Assembly (NCBI GenBank): GCA_938005265.1
Contig: CALLOA010000072.1
Span: 1 to 37,263, forward strand
Reading direction: 5' to 3'
From: an uncultured Granulosicoccaceae bacterium
GTDB lineage: Bacteria; Pseudomonadota; Gammaproteobacteria; Granulosicoccales; Granulosicoccaceae
DNA: 37,263 nucleotides
Shown here: positions 1 through 8,462 of the stretch, in pieces
Position numbering within the stretch: the first letter of the stretch is position 1
Layout: every line of letters starts with the position of its first letter
Made by a program: the position numbers and the translations under genes
Notes under the pieces: model-generated
Seen by the model: only the letters and a program-made list of their open reading frames with translations
The model's database searches: none
Told to the model about the DNA's origin: nothing

Positions 1-30
1 TGGACATGCAAATTCGGCAAAAAGCGTCGG

Positions 31-52
31 CGCGTGCGATTTTTCGCATGCG
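31..52. repeat. Hairpin-forming inverted repeat
   Basis: Nine bases at 31-39 pair with 44-52 (one G-T wobble) around a TTTT loop. No T-run follows, so a rho-independent terminator is not well supported. It may mark the 3' end of a gene lying before the window or be a protein-binding dyad upstream of the Fe-S protein gene. Confidence 0.35.
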
Positions 53-180
53 ACACATTATTTCCACTCATTGGCCGTTTGCCGGTTACCTGACATACAC
101 GGGACATGGTTTACTCCAGAATCTAATCCGTAAGGCGTAGCCGGGCAATGATAGCCAAACAATTGTGACTACACAAGCTT

Positions 181-1200
181 ATGTCCGAAAACAATTCAGG
201 TTACAGGCCAAAAACCGGCTCTGGTCCTGCTGCTGCCTATTCCAGCGAGCTTGCGGAGGGTGAAATCGGGCAATTGCTGGAACGGTTGCATCAGCAGTCA
301 CTGTTAAAGGGGTTTAATCTGTTTCATGCGTGGTCGGGGGCTGAGCTCAGGCAATCCGGTCTGGGTTGGTGCCCTGACTCAGCACAGAATGTCAGCAAGC
401 CCGGATTGTTGCTGATGTTTGGTAATGCGGGGAGCGATTTCTGGCGACATTTCGAACAATATTGCAGCGAACAACTATCGCTGAGGAGTAATTTAAGCCA
501 AGCGAAACAAGCGAAACAATCGAACCACAGGAACCACACGCTGGTCTCAAGCCTCATGAATGGCGAGCTGGGCCCTGACCCGGTAGACGCCTTTTCCGTT
601 CAACAAGTGGCCAGGGCTATCGATGATGCAATGGCGGGCGTAAATGAAGCGGCTCCGGAGTTTATTTATCCCGTGCTTGCCAGTACTGATGGGCCTTCCT
701 TGGCAGAAACTGCCAAGGGAAGTGTTAAAGAATCGACTGCGAAAACCGCTGACTTCCCGCCGCTGCAGCGGTTGGGGGAATTAGCAACCTGGCACCAGCC
801 CAGCCCCCTGGGCACGGGCATCAATGCAAGATGGGGTCTCTGGTACGCTTACAGAGCACTGGTCTGGTTACCTCTACCGACGCTTGACTGGCAGGCAGAA
901 GCCGCGGCCGCTACCGTCGCAGCCGCGAACTTGCCGGATGCCAGTGTCTGCAGCAATTGCGAAACCCAGGCCTGCATCACTGCTTGCCCGGGCTCTGCCC
1001 TGTCATTTTCGCAAGCGCCGAATATGAAGGCCTGTGCAGACCACAGAATGCTTGCTGACTCGTCCTGTGCGGATCGATGTCTGGCACGGGAGGCCTGCCC
1101 GGTGAACCGTGCCGAGCAATATCCGCGGCAGCAAGTCAGTTATCACTACCGGAGGGCGCTTGCGGGTTTGTTACAGTACTTCGGCGACGCTAAACAATAG
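181..1200 (+). CDS. Ferredoxin-like protein with two predicted 4Fe-4S clusters
   Basis: The 339-residue protein has a poorly conserved first 240 residues and a cysteine-rich C-terminus. Cys257, Cys260, Cys265 and Cys269 form a CxxCxxxxCxxxCP arrangement; Cys285, Cys296, Cys300 and Cys306 form a second set ending in another CP. Eight cysteines in this pattern suggest two 4Fe-4S clusters, as in bacterial ferredoxin-like proteins and the C-terminal part of epoxyqueuosine reductase. No signal peptide or membrane segment is seen, so it is probably cytoplasmic and moves electrons for an unknown partner. The ATG at 181 is the most upstream start in frame; no good ribosome-binding site precedes it. 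folB begins 95 bp downstream on the same strand, so co-transcription is likely. A short tandem repeat near 500-525 encodes a Lys/Gln-rich stretch. The specific reaction is unknown. Confidence 0.8.
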   Translation: MSENNSGYRPKTGSGPAAAYSSELAEGEIGQLLERLHQQSLLKGFNLFHAWSGAELRQSGLGWCPDSAQNVSKPGLLLMFGNAGSDFWRHFEQYCSEQLSLRSNLSQAKQAKQSNHRNHTLVSSLMNGELGPDPVDAFSVQQVARAIDDAMAGVNEAAPEFIYPVLASTDGPSLAETAKGSVKESTAKTADFPPLQRLGELATWHQPSPLGTGINARWGLWYAYRALVWLPLPTLDWQAEAAAATVAAANLPDASVCSNCETQACITACPGSALSFSQAPNMKACADHRMLADSSCADRCLAREACPVNRAEQYPRQQVSYHYRRALAGLLQYFGDAKQ

Positions 1201-1295
1201 TCGCGTGGTTTGCCAAACAAGTTGCAAACATGGGTTTTCAGACCGGTTTGTCAGTGTTCCAATGGGATTCAACAGGCTCAGTTAAAGTAAGGCTA

Positions 1296-1646
1296 ATGGA
1301 TAAGGTATTCGTAAAAGGCTTAAGTGTGGAGGCAGTTATCGGTGTGTATGACTGGGAGCGCGAAATCAGGCAGCGTTTGTTGTTCGATCTTGAGATGTCC
1401 AACGACAACCGCGTGCCAGCGGCTTCCGACAATGTCGAAGACACACTTGATTATGATCGTATTTCCCGCCGAATTGCTGAATTTACCGGTGAAAGCGAAT
1501 TTCAGCTGATTGAAACCCTGGCTGAACGCGTTGCCGAATTGGTCCTTGCAGAATTTGCTGTCAGTCATCTGAAGTTAACATTGCATAAGCCGGGTGCAGT
1601 CGATATTGCTGACGATGTGGGTGTAAGCATTGAGCGTTCTGCCTGA
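1296..1646 (+). CDS. folB: Dihydroneopterin aldolase
   Basis: FolB converts 7,8-dihydroneopterin to 6-hydroxymethyl-7,8-dihydropterin plus glycolaldehyde in cytoplasmic folate synthesis. The protein opens with a D-K-V-F-V-K-G-L segment followed by V-I-G-V-Y-D-W-E-R, the family's N-terminal signature, and ends with the conserved L-H-K-P-G-A-V segment. From the ATG at 1296 it has 116 residues, the normal size. The frame stays open upstream to 1230, but 1296 is preferred because AAGG lies just upstream and the family motif starts immediately. The 3' end overlaps the next gene by 17 bp, implying translational coupling. folK, the usual next pathway gene, is not adjacent. Confidence 0.93.
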   Translation: MDKVFVKGLSVEAVIGVYDWEREIRQRLLFDLEMSNDNRVPAASDNVEDTLDYDRISRRIAEFTGESEFQLIETLAERVAELVLAEFAVSHLKLTLHKPGAVDIADDVGVSIERSA

Positions 1647-2883
1647 AGCACCGCTGCAAGTCAGGCAGCATAGCCAGCAGTTGGTCGAGGTACTGCGTGA
1701 CAGGATCCGGCAGCAAGGGGCTATCAGTTTTGCCGAGTATATGCAGTCGGCCCTGTATGAGCCCGGCCTGGGTTACTACGCCTCAGGATTGCCAGTATTT
1801 GGCGTTGATGGGGATTTTGTAACAGCACCCGGTCTTGGTGAACTGTACGGCAGGTGTCTGGCTGCCCAGTGTGATGAAGTCATCACTGCACTTGAAAACA
1901 ACGGCTGTGATCGAGCTGGTACTGCTGAACCTTGCCTGATTGAGTTCGGCGCTGGTAATGGCTCGCTTGCCAGGGTGCTACTCGAGCAGATCAGCCTGTC
2001 ACGCGCGGCTCGTAATCAACCACATCCGCACTATCATATTATTGAAACCAGTGGCAGTTTGCGGCAGCTGCAAGAGGCCGAGCTTGCCAGCCTGCCGCCC
2101 GATATCAGAGGGTCTGTGCAATGGCATGATAGCTTGCCGCAAAGTCTTTCAGGGGTTGTCATTGCCAATGAGGTGCTGGATGCCATGCCGGTTGAACGTT
2201 TGCGCTGGCAGCAACAGGAACTACAGCAATTGCAGGTAGTTTTTGATTCCGAAAGGAATTGCCTGCGTGCCAGCTATATCACTTTGCAAAACGTTGAAGC
2301 GACGCCGCTGTGGCTGGCACAACTTGAGCGCATTCTTGCGACATTACCCGAACCGTTGCCAGACGGGTACTGTTTTGAATTTAACGCCTACTTGAGTGGT
2401 TGGCTGGCAGCAATTGGCGAAATGCTGTCTAGCGGTGCGGTATTGCTTGCAGATTACGGATATCCTCGCAGGGAGTTTTTTTTGCCCGAGCGTGATCAGG
2501 GTACATTGATGTGTTACTACCGCCATCACTCGCATGATGACCCTTTCCATTTACCCGGTGCACAGGATATTACAGCGCACGTTGATTTTACGTCCGTGGC
2601 AGAGGCCGCGGTTGATGCTGGTTTCAATCTTAATGGTTACACCAGCCAATCCGCCTTTTTACAAGCTAACGGTCTGCTGCAAATCGCGGAGCAACTATCG
2701 CAGCAATCGGCCGGCGGTAACGATGGCCGTAGTCAGCTTGATTCTTTGAGGCTCATGCAAGAGGTGAAAACCTTGTGTTTGCCCGGTTCCATGGGCGACC
2801 GCTTTCAGGTCATGGGGCTGACTAAGGGGATTGATCTGGTCATGCAGGGCTTTACAGAGCTTGATCTATCGCATCGCCTGTAG
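1630..2883 (+). CDS. SAM-dependent methyltransferase, MidA/NDUFAF7 family (COG1565)
   Basis: The 417-residue protein carries the family's N-terminal block (ISFAEYM..ALYEPGLGYY at about residues 32-50, then G-D-F-V-T-A-P near 61-67) and a glycine-rich SAM-binding loop E-F-G-A-G-N-G-S near 105-112. Eukaryotic NDUFAF7 methylates an arginine of a complex I subunit; bacterial members are mostly uncharacterised, so a protein-arginine role is inference. The usual A-P-E-L-S is A-P-G-L-G here. The TTG at 1630 overlaps the folB end by 17 bp; TTG at 1681 is the alternative. The next ATG, at 1741, would remove part of the conserved N-terminal block. Confidence 0.85.
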   Translation: MSVLPEAPLQVRQHSQQLVEVLRDRIRQQGAISFAEYMQSALYEPGLGYYASGLPVFGVDGDFVTAPGLGELYGRCLAAQCDEVITALENNGCDRAGTAEPCLIEFGAGNGSLARVLLEQISLSRAARNQPHPHYHIIETSGSLRQLQEAELASLPPDIRGSVQWHDSLPQSLSGVVIANEVLDAMPVERLRWQQQELQQLQVVFDSERNCLRASYITLQNVEATPLWLAQLERILATLPEPLPDGYCFEFNAYLSGWLAAIGEMLSSGAVLLADYGYPRREFFLPERDQGTLMCYYRHHSHDDPFHLPGAQDITAHVDFTSVAEAAVDAGFNLNGYTSQSAFLQANGLLQIAEQLSQQSAGGNDGRSQLDSLRLMQEVKTLCLPGSMGDRFQVMGLTKGIDLVMQGFTELDLSHRL

Positions 2884-2921
2884 CGCTCATGCCAGCCAAC
2901 CAGCTAGCCAGACGGGTGCAT

Positions 2922-2938
2922 TCGCGCAATTTGCGCGA
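2922..2938. repeat. Short hairpin between convergent genes
   Basis: A perfect 7-bp inverted repeat (2922-2928 with 2932-2938) surrounds an ATT loop, 39 bp after the methyltransferase stop and 33 bp from the end of the convergent secreted-protein gene. It is GC-rich and well placed for a transcription end, but no U-tract follows on either strand, so termination is a weak inference. Confidence 0.35.
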
Positions 2939-2970
2939 GCATCGATCACGATAAAATTTTGAATGATGTG

Positions 2971-3396
2971 CTAATGCGGCACATCAATCGTTGTTTCCTT
3001 GCCACCCGTATCATGCTGTGAATCACCTGCCCGGACCACTACCCGGGTAACGGACTTTGGTATAGTGAGTGTCAGGCTACGTGTAAACGGTTGCTCGTTT
3101 ACATGTGGATGATGGAGTACACGCGTACCAAGAATGTTGCCTTCCGTGTCCAGCACTTCAAACTTGTTTGCGTAATGATCCCAGCCGGTATCCGCATGCA
3201 GCACTGAGGCATCAATACGAAATTTTTCCTGACCTGATTTAAAAATCTTAACATCAACAATATCCGCTTCACCGGCAGATCCCGAGGCACTGAACCCGAA
3301 TACCAGAGCGCACAGCAGTATTGGTTTTAGTAGCCGGGATAGCGATAATTTAATGCGTTTTGGCGCAGTTAGTGTTTTCAAAATATTCTCCTGCAT
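2971..3396 (-). CDS. Small secreted protein of unknown function
   Basis: A 141-residue protein with a signal peptide: a Lys/Arg-rich start, a hydrophobic stretch (about residues 24-36) and a probable cleavage after A-S-G-S-A-G. The mature part of about 100 residues is rich in beta-prone segments, has histidines around H-H-P-H-V-N and ends in a Val/Thr-rich stretch, suggesting a small periplasmic beta-sandwich. I do not recognise the family. The frame is open to 3441, but 3396 is chosen because AGGA lies eight bases upstream and the signal peptide then has a normal N-terminus. It converges with the methyltransferase gene. Confidence 0.65.
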   Translation of the reverse strand: MQENILKTLTAPKRIKLSLSRLLKPILLCALVFGFSASGSAGEADIVDVKIFKSGQEKFRIDASVLHADTGWDHYANKFEVLDTEGNILGTRVLHHPHVNEQPFTRSLTLTIPKSVTRVVVRAGDSQHDTGGKETTIDVPH

Positions 3397-3660
3397 TTTA
3401 AACATCCTGTTTTTTGTAATTGATGTTGGCGTAGTATTCAAAATACGTTAATCGCTCCGGTAGAATAGAGCGTACTACCATCAGTATACGCGCATAAATT
3501 CACGCGGATTATGGTTGAAATTGGAGGTCTTAGTCAGTCATTACAACAGCCGTCTTGTAGGTGAAAGACAGGCAGGGACTGAATTCAAGGCCAAGTTAAT
3601 CATCAGCTGCGACGCCTCCACAGGGGTAGTGGCAACAGTTTCGGAACAAAAAACAAGTTC

Positions 3661-3987
3661 GTGTCTAAGGCTGAAAGCTCTCACAAGGTACACCCGGTAT
3701 TTCAATTTGTCTTGTTGATTGTGCCGGTAGTTATGACCGGTTTCTACCTGGTTTATTCGCTAACTGGTTTGATTCTCGAGGGAAAATCAAAGCTTAACTG
3801 GTCGCTGGAAGCCACTGAGGTTGCCAATTGGGTGGGTGGGGGTATTGCCGTTTACAGTCTTTGTGTGATGGCCTTCGCACTTTTTAAAAAACTTGGCAGG
3901 TATCATCTTCTAATGGTGTCGGCGTTCGGGCACCTTTTTCTTGCGCTGATATTGACAGCCATTGTTTACATAATTGTAAAGCTCTGA
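3661..3987 (+). CDS. Small predicted inner-membrane protein, unknown function
   Basis: A 108-residue protein with three predicted membrane helices at about residues 13-38, 53-73 and 82-106, joined by short polar loops. No domain was recognised. The GTG at 3661 is the only start that keeps the first helix whole, but it has no clear ribosome-binding site, so the start is uncertain. The gene lies alone between the minus-strand secreted-protein gene and the VanZ-like gene, with about 200 bp of non-coding DNA after it. Confidence 0.55.
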   Translation: MSKAESSHKVHPVFQFVLLIVPVVMTGFYLVYSLTGLILEGKSKLNWSLEATEVANWVGGGIAVYSLCVMAFALFKKLGRYHLLMVSAFGHLFLALILTAIVYIIVKL

Positions 3988-4189
3988 GGGCTTTAACCGC
4001 GGCGTCTTATGTCGCAACATATGCAATATATGTCTAAAGTTGTGCCCCATTGTTCCGCTAATGAATCTACCAGCGGTACAGATGTCACAGAATGTCTTTC
4101 GCGCTGGATAATAATAAAAATAATAAACAAATCGAACGTATCAGGCTGATTTTGTCATTATAGGTGGTCGGCTAAGACTGGAGGTCTTG

Positions 4190-4693
4190 GTGGACTATTT
4201 ACATCGCGTAGCCCGCGTTCACAGGAAAAATACAGTGATTTTCAATTTTTCGCCCTCAGGTCTGCTGAAGGTTCGTCATCTCAGGTTCGCGCCTGTCTGG
4301 TTGATACTGGGTTTTTTGCTTATCGGGATGATCTGCTTTATGTCGGTGATCTCTATCCCGCCACCGGTCAAAACTTTCCTGCTCAACGATAAGCTGATGC
4401 ATGTCGCGGTCTACGGGTGCCTGATGGGTTGGTTTGCACAAATTTTCAAGCATGACCTGACAAGGCTGGGCTTGGCTGCTGCTTTTGTTCTGATGGGTGT
4501 TGGCATGGAATATATTCAATCAACCGTGCCTGCACGGCAGTTTGAAGTACTTGATATGATTGCCAATACCTGTGGAGTCTTGCTGGCCTGGGCACTGGCG
4601 TACACCTGGATGGGCGGGTTATTGCAATGGTTCGAGCGCACTTTTCTGACATGGGCGCCGGGTTACCATCGCAAGACACAGCAGGTAGCCTGA
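4190..4693 (+). CDS. VanZ-like family membrane protein
   Basis: A 167-residue integral membrane protein with about four helices. It shows the VanZ-like signature: N-D-K-L-M-H..V-Y-G-C-L after the first helix, G-M-E-Y-I-Q, then P-A-R-Q-F-E-V-L-D-M-I-A-N-T-C-G before the last helix. VanZ itself confers low-level teicoplanin resistance; most proteobacterial homologues have no known role, so resistance should not be assumed. GGAGG at 4180-4184 lies five bases before GTG 4190, which is preferred over the adjacent TTG 4187. The next gene starts about 60 bp downstream on the same strand. Confidence 0.8.
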   Translation: MDYLHRVARVHRKNTVIFNFSPSGLLKVRHLRFAPVWLILGFLLIGMICFMSVISIPPPVKTFLLNDKLMHVAVYGCLMGWFAQIFKHDLTRLGLAAAFVLMGVGMEYIQSTVPARQFEVLDMIANTCGVLLAWALAYTWMGGLLQWFERTFLTWAPGYHRKTQQVA

Positions 4694-4751
4694 ACTTTAA
4701 TCCTGGAGTCGGCTCATACTTGCTGAATCTGGCGAGAATCTGGAGATTGTC

Positions 4752-5924
4752 TTGCGTAGTCGTTCCTTAGCGATCAATGCAGTTGTATCTAACCCACCTT
4801 TAAACCGATCTGCACTGTTTCTAACAGTGGGTTTTATCGCGTTTATATTGGTGAGCGCCAGCGCTCAAAGCCAGAGCATGTCGCGCTTGCAGACCGCTGA
4901 ATGGATGAAAACGAATTTCGACATCATGTCGATTGATCCTTCAGAAATAATGTCTGGAGGGCCACCCAAGGATGGTATTCCCGCGATTGACAGGCCGAAA
5001 TTCGTGAGTCAGACAGACGCTTTTGAGTGGTTGGAAGACAACGAGCCCGTTATTGCGTTTGAGCATGCGGGTGTTGCAAGGGCTTATCCTTTGCAAATCC
5101 TTATGTTTCACGAAATCGTTAATGATGTGGTTGGCGGCAAGGCGTTCGCTGTGACATTTTGCCCCTTATGTAATGCATCAATTGTTTTTGTACGTGAAGT
5201 CGATGGAGAAATACTGGATTTCGGCACAACCGGTCGTTTACGAAAAAGTGACCTTGTGATGTATGACCGCCAGACCGAGTCGTGGTGGCAGCAGTTCAAC
5301 GGTACTGGCATTGTGGGTGATTACACGGGTACCCGGCTTAACAGGGTAGCCTCACAAATAGTTTCCTTTAAAACATTCCGTCATGCTTTTCCGAAAGGTG
5401 AAATACTCTCCAGAGAGACTGGTTTCTACCGCCAATATGGCAGGAACCCTTACCAGGGGTATGACTCGATGGACAATACCCCGTTTCTCTATCGCGACGA
5501 GCTTGACCCGCGTTTGTCACCGATGGAGCGCGTCCTTAGCGTGCCAGCCAGTGATGGCTACCATCTGGTGCCCTTATCTATACTGGAGAACGAAACACTG
5601 CTTCATATGGAACTGGGGGACGAGTCAGTAGTGATTTTTGCCACAGAAACTGCAGCCTCAGCTTTGGATAAGTCGGTAATTGCCGAGTCGAAAGAGGTGC
5701 CAGCCGCTGCGGCATTCAACGCCAAACATAATGGTGAGACTCTTGAGTTTGAAATACGTGGCGGAAAAATTATGGACCTCGCAACCGGCAGTGTCTGGAA
5801 CGCACTGGGTCATGCCACTGATGGTGAGCTAGCCGGAGAGCGCCTGCAACAGCTGGATAGCGGCGTGCATTTCGCCTTTGCCTGGCTGGCCTTTGATCCT
5901 GAAGCTTCCATTTTCGAAAAGTAG
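4752..5924 (+). CDS. DUF3179 domain-containing exported protein
   Basis: A 390-residue protein with an N-terminal export signal (hydrophobic stretch at about 21-38, then A-S-A-Q-S-Q). The rest matches DUF3179: an R-A-Y-P-L-Q-I-L-M-F-H-E segment, V-N-D-V-V-G-G, then V-T-F-C-P-L-C-N-A-S and S-W-W-Q-Q-F-N-G. The C-P-L-C pair is a hallmark of the family and could bind metal or form a disulfide, but no biochemical function is established. The TTG start at 4752 has GGAG six bases upstream. A 13-base near-palindrome (5927-5939) follows the stop. A porin-like gene begins 83 bp later on the same strand. Confidence 0.85.
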   Translation: MRSRSLAINAVVSNPPLNRSALFLTVGFIAFILVSASAQSQSMSRLQTAEWMKTNFDIMSIDPSEIMSGGPPKDGIPAIDRPKFVSQTDAFEWLEDNEPVIAFEHAGVARAYPLQILMFHEIVNDVVGGKAFAVTFCPLCNASIVFVREVDGEILDFGTTGRLRKSDLVMYDRQTESWWQQFNGTGIVGDYTGTRLNRVASQIVSFKTFRHAFPKGEILSRETGFYRQYGRNPYQGYDSMDNTPFLYRDELDPRLSPMERVLSVPASDGYHLVPLSILENETLLHMELGDESVVIFATETAASALDKSVIAESKEVPAAAAFNAKHNGETLEFEIRGGKIMDLATGSVWNALGHATDGELAGERLQQLDSGVHFAFAWLAFDPEASIFEK

Positions 5925-6007
5925 AAAACTTGGCAAGTTAGCCTGTCCGATTCGCCGAAATAGCCTATCTTCTAGAGGGTCTGGTCTTCGAATGTCGGAA
6001 ATGCTTC

Positions 6008-7114
6008 ATGCCTCTGGATTTTTCAAAGTACTTAGTTTTACTGGGTGACTTGCGCCCGGTTTCAGGGTCTGGCAGCAATTGCAGGCAACTCCGTAGAACT
6101 ATTTCCGGCTCAGCAGAACGTTCTACTGCTGTACTGGTTTTTTTTACACTTCTCTGTATCCACTCACCCCAGCTGTTGGCGCAATCAAACGGTGGTGGAT
6201 TACGCTCGCAAATCCCGACATTGGACCAGTTGATCAACCGTGGCACGAATGCCGATACCCGTGAGCAGGGATTGAACGCCAGCTTGCGAATCGGTCTTTC
6301 CTATGTTGATAACGCCGGCAACAGCGGCGATTACAGGCTGGAAGATTTTGATTCCCATATCGGTTGGGGTGGAAGGGCTGCACTTTCTGCCGGCCTGAAT
6401 GCAGACGGCAAGATTGAGCTGGGCGTCAGGCCCGAACGCCTGGATTCTTTTGAACTTGGGGTGCGTGAACTTTGGGCAGGTCTGTCCGGTCCCTGGGGGT
6501 TGATACGGGCTGGTACGCAGCACGCGACTTTTTACGAAATGATTTCCTCAGCGACTGATGTCGCGGTGTGGGGCAGTTGCTGGACGCAGTTTGAGTGCAG
6601 CCGCAAATCGCAGGTAATAAAATACCGCAGCCCGCCCGCGCCCCTGGTTTTTGGTTTTTCTGTTGTTGCCCGCACAGACGATGGTGACGAAGAAGAGGCA
6701 GACCAGTTCGAATATGGCTTGGGTTATCAGGCGGGAAGTTTTTATTTCGGTATTGCCGGAAGCCAGACAGGTGACGAAGGTGATCTCTCTGGTGGCAATC
6801 TGCTGGGCGCGGTTCTGACTTTTGGTTTTTCCGGCGGGTCCCTTACTTTCGGTTATCAGCAGACTGATGCGGAGCAGTTGGTTGCACCGGGTGAAGAAGT
6901 CACGCACCTGACGCTATCACTGGTTTACGGCGTAACCTATCTGATCTACAACCAGACGGAAATAGAGGAGCGTGAGCCTGTCTGGTTTACTCTGGGTGCG
7001 AGGCAGGGTCTGGGCTCCGGTGCCTCATTGTTCTATGAATACCAGCAGTTTGACCTTGACGAAGGTGAAGACGAGGATCTTTACCTGCGCGCAGGTATTC
7101 AATTTGACTGGTAG
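6008..7114 (+). CDS. Outer-membrane porin-like beta-barrel protein
   Basis: A 368-residue protein predicted to form a beta-barrel. The mature part has alternating hydrophobic/polar strands rich in Gly, Tyr and Phe, acidic Gly-containing turns and a C-terminal F-D-W, the terminal-aromatic signal used by the BAM machinery. Features such as W-A-G-L-S-G-P-W-G-L-I-R-A-G-T-Q resemble the general Gram-negative porin family. The N-terminus is odd: about 40 mostly polar residues precede the hydrophobic export core (about 41-52) and the likely cleavage after L-L-A-Q, so the true start may be internal. GGAA lies seven bases before ATG 6008. The stop is separated by one base from the stop of the convergent cca gene. 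Substrate is unknown. Confidence 0.8.
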   Translation: MPLDFSKYLVLLGDLRPVSGSGSNCRQLRRTISGSAERSTAVLVFFTLLCIHSPQLLAQSNGGGLRSQIPTLDQLINRGTNADTREQGLNASLRIGLSYVDNAGNSGDYRLEDFDSHIGWGGRAALSAGLNADGKIELGVRPERLDSFELGVRELWAGLSGPWGLIRAGTQHATFYEMISSATDVAVWGSCWTQFECSRKSQVIKYRSPPAPLVFGFSVVARTDDGDEEEADQFEYGLGYQAGSFYFGIAGSQTGDEGDLSGGNLLGAVLTFGFSGGSLTFGYQQTDAEQLVAPGEEVTHLTLSLVYGVTYLIYNQTEIEEREPVWFTLGARQGLGSGASLFYEYQQFDLDEGEDEDLYLRAGIQFDW

Positions 7115-7115
7115 T

Positions 7116-8462
7116 TTACAGTTGTTGTTGCAACGCTTTGTCTACTGCGGCCACTCGAGCCAGGTGAATGGCCTTTTTAATCGCCAGAGACGCTTCACTC
7201 TTATCATAGCCGTCTGATTGCGACTCGATTGTTGACTTGGCGATAGCACCGGCATCAATTGATTGCATGGCTGCCAGAGCGATTTTATAGCGCTTAGCCT
7301 GAGGGTAGGCCTTGAAGTCAGGACCTTCCGTGCCTCTGGCATCTGCTTCGCACACCATCAGGAACTCAGCGGCTCTTTCAGGTCTGCGCAGAGCGTCAAG
7401 AGCCGTTAGTGTCTGCACCAGCGATTCAGCTTCAAGTTGCCTTGCACGGTGGCACTGTGTGTGATGTCGGCAACTGGCTACAGCAAGTAGGCGAAAGTCA
7501 TTTGGGACCCGAATTCTCTGACTCAGATCTTCGGCTATCGCCACGCCATTTTCCTCATGCCCACGATGGGATTGCAGTTCGTCCTGCGGTGTCCGGGTCT
7601 TGCCCAGATCGTGGCACAGTGCTGCGAAGCAGATTCTTGCTCGCTGGTTTTCCACGTCCGCATCCGGTGCATCATCGCTGCTTGTTTCAAGAGCCCGGGC
7701 AGCCAATAAATCGCTCGCCGCATCGAGCACTTGCATGGTGTGCCTGCCACTGCTGATTGCGGCTTCCGTTTCGGGTGGCTTGGGTGTGCCGGGCTCCGTG
7801 ACAGTGGCTTCAGGGACGTCAAACAAAGCATTCACTTCCGGCAACACGATGGACAAGGTTCGGGCTTTTATCAAAACGTCGAAAAAGACTGACGGTTTGG
7901 CAGTTATCAGGGCTGAACGAAGTTCCTGCCAGACGCGCTCCGGCACCAGTGCGTTGACTTCCCCGGAGTCTGCCATTTGACGCATCAGGTCAAAAGTATC
8001 GTCGGCCACGCTAAATCCCTGTTTTTGCAAGCGTGCAGCAAAGCGTGCCACTCGCAGTATTCGAACTGGATCTTCTGCAAAAGCTGCGGAGACGTGCCTG
8101 ATTACGCGCTGCTCAAGGTCTTTAACGCCATTGAACGGATCCACCAGATTGCCGTCAGAATCTTCAGCAATGGCGTTGATTGTAATATCGCGCCTTTGCA
8201 GATCCTGCTCCAGCGTGACGTCCGGATCGGCATGGATACTGAATCCTCTGTAACCAGGTGCAGTTTTACGCTCGGTGCGGGCGAGGGCATATTCTTCCTG
8301 GGATTCGGGGTGCAGGAAAACCGGGAAATCGCGACCTACGGTTTTATAACCCGCATCTTGCATTTGCGTAACGGTGCTGCCAACCACTACCCAGTCCCTG
8401 TCATGGACCGGTAGCCCCAGCAGCCTGTCACGTACTGCTCCACCAACCAGATATACTTGCAT
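7116..8462 (-). CDS. cca: Multifunctional CCA protein (tRNA nucleotidyltransferase with HD domain)
   Basis: Cca adds or repairs the 3'-terminal CCA of tRNAs. The 448-residue protein begins with the nucleotidyltransferase signature G-G-A-V-R-D and the catalytic D21-x-D23, followed by [10 protein letters not shown] and the E-D-P-V-R-I-L-R block. A C-terminal HD phosphohydrolase domain is present (C-H-D-L-G-K-T), as in gammaproteobacterial enzymes with added phosphatase/phosphodiesterase activity. It is somewhat longer than E. coli Cca, with extra Thr/Pro/Ala-rich sequence between the two halves. Its ATG overlaps by two bases the ATG of the divergent aminopeptidase gene, so its promoter must lie inside that gene or the transcript is essentially leaderless. 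Confidence 0.95.
   Translation of the reverse strand: MQVYLVGGAVRDRLLGLPVHDRDWVVVGSTVTQMQDAGYKTVGRDFPVFLHPESQEEYALARTERKTAPGYRGFSIHADPDVTLEQDLQRRDITINAIAEDSDGNLVDPFNGVKDLEQRVIRHVSAAFAEDPVRILRVARFAARLQKQGFSVADDTFDLMRQMADSGEVNALVPERVWQELRSALITAKPSVFFDVLIKARTLSIVLPEVNALFDVPEATVTEPGTPKPPETEAAISSGRHTMQVLDAASDLLAARALETSSDDAPDADVENQRARICFAALCHDLGKTRTPQDELQSHRGHEENGVAIAEDLSQRIRVPNDFRLLAVASCRHHTQCHRARQLEAESLVQTLTALDALRRPERAAEFLMVCEADARGTEGPDFKAYPQAKRYKIALAAMQSIDAGAIAKSTIESQSDGYDKSEASLAIKKAIHLARVAAVDKALQQQL

Noticed and set aside
3515..3718. 67-codon plus-strand frame before the small membrane protein
   Set aside because: No domain or helix pattern, and it overlaps the start of the better-supported membrane-protein frame.
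4190..4693. Glycopeptide-resistance gene vanZ
   Set aside because: Only the VanZ-like domain is present; there are no other van genes, and the family is widespread without resistance roles.
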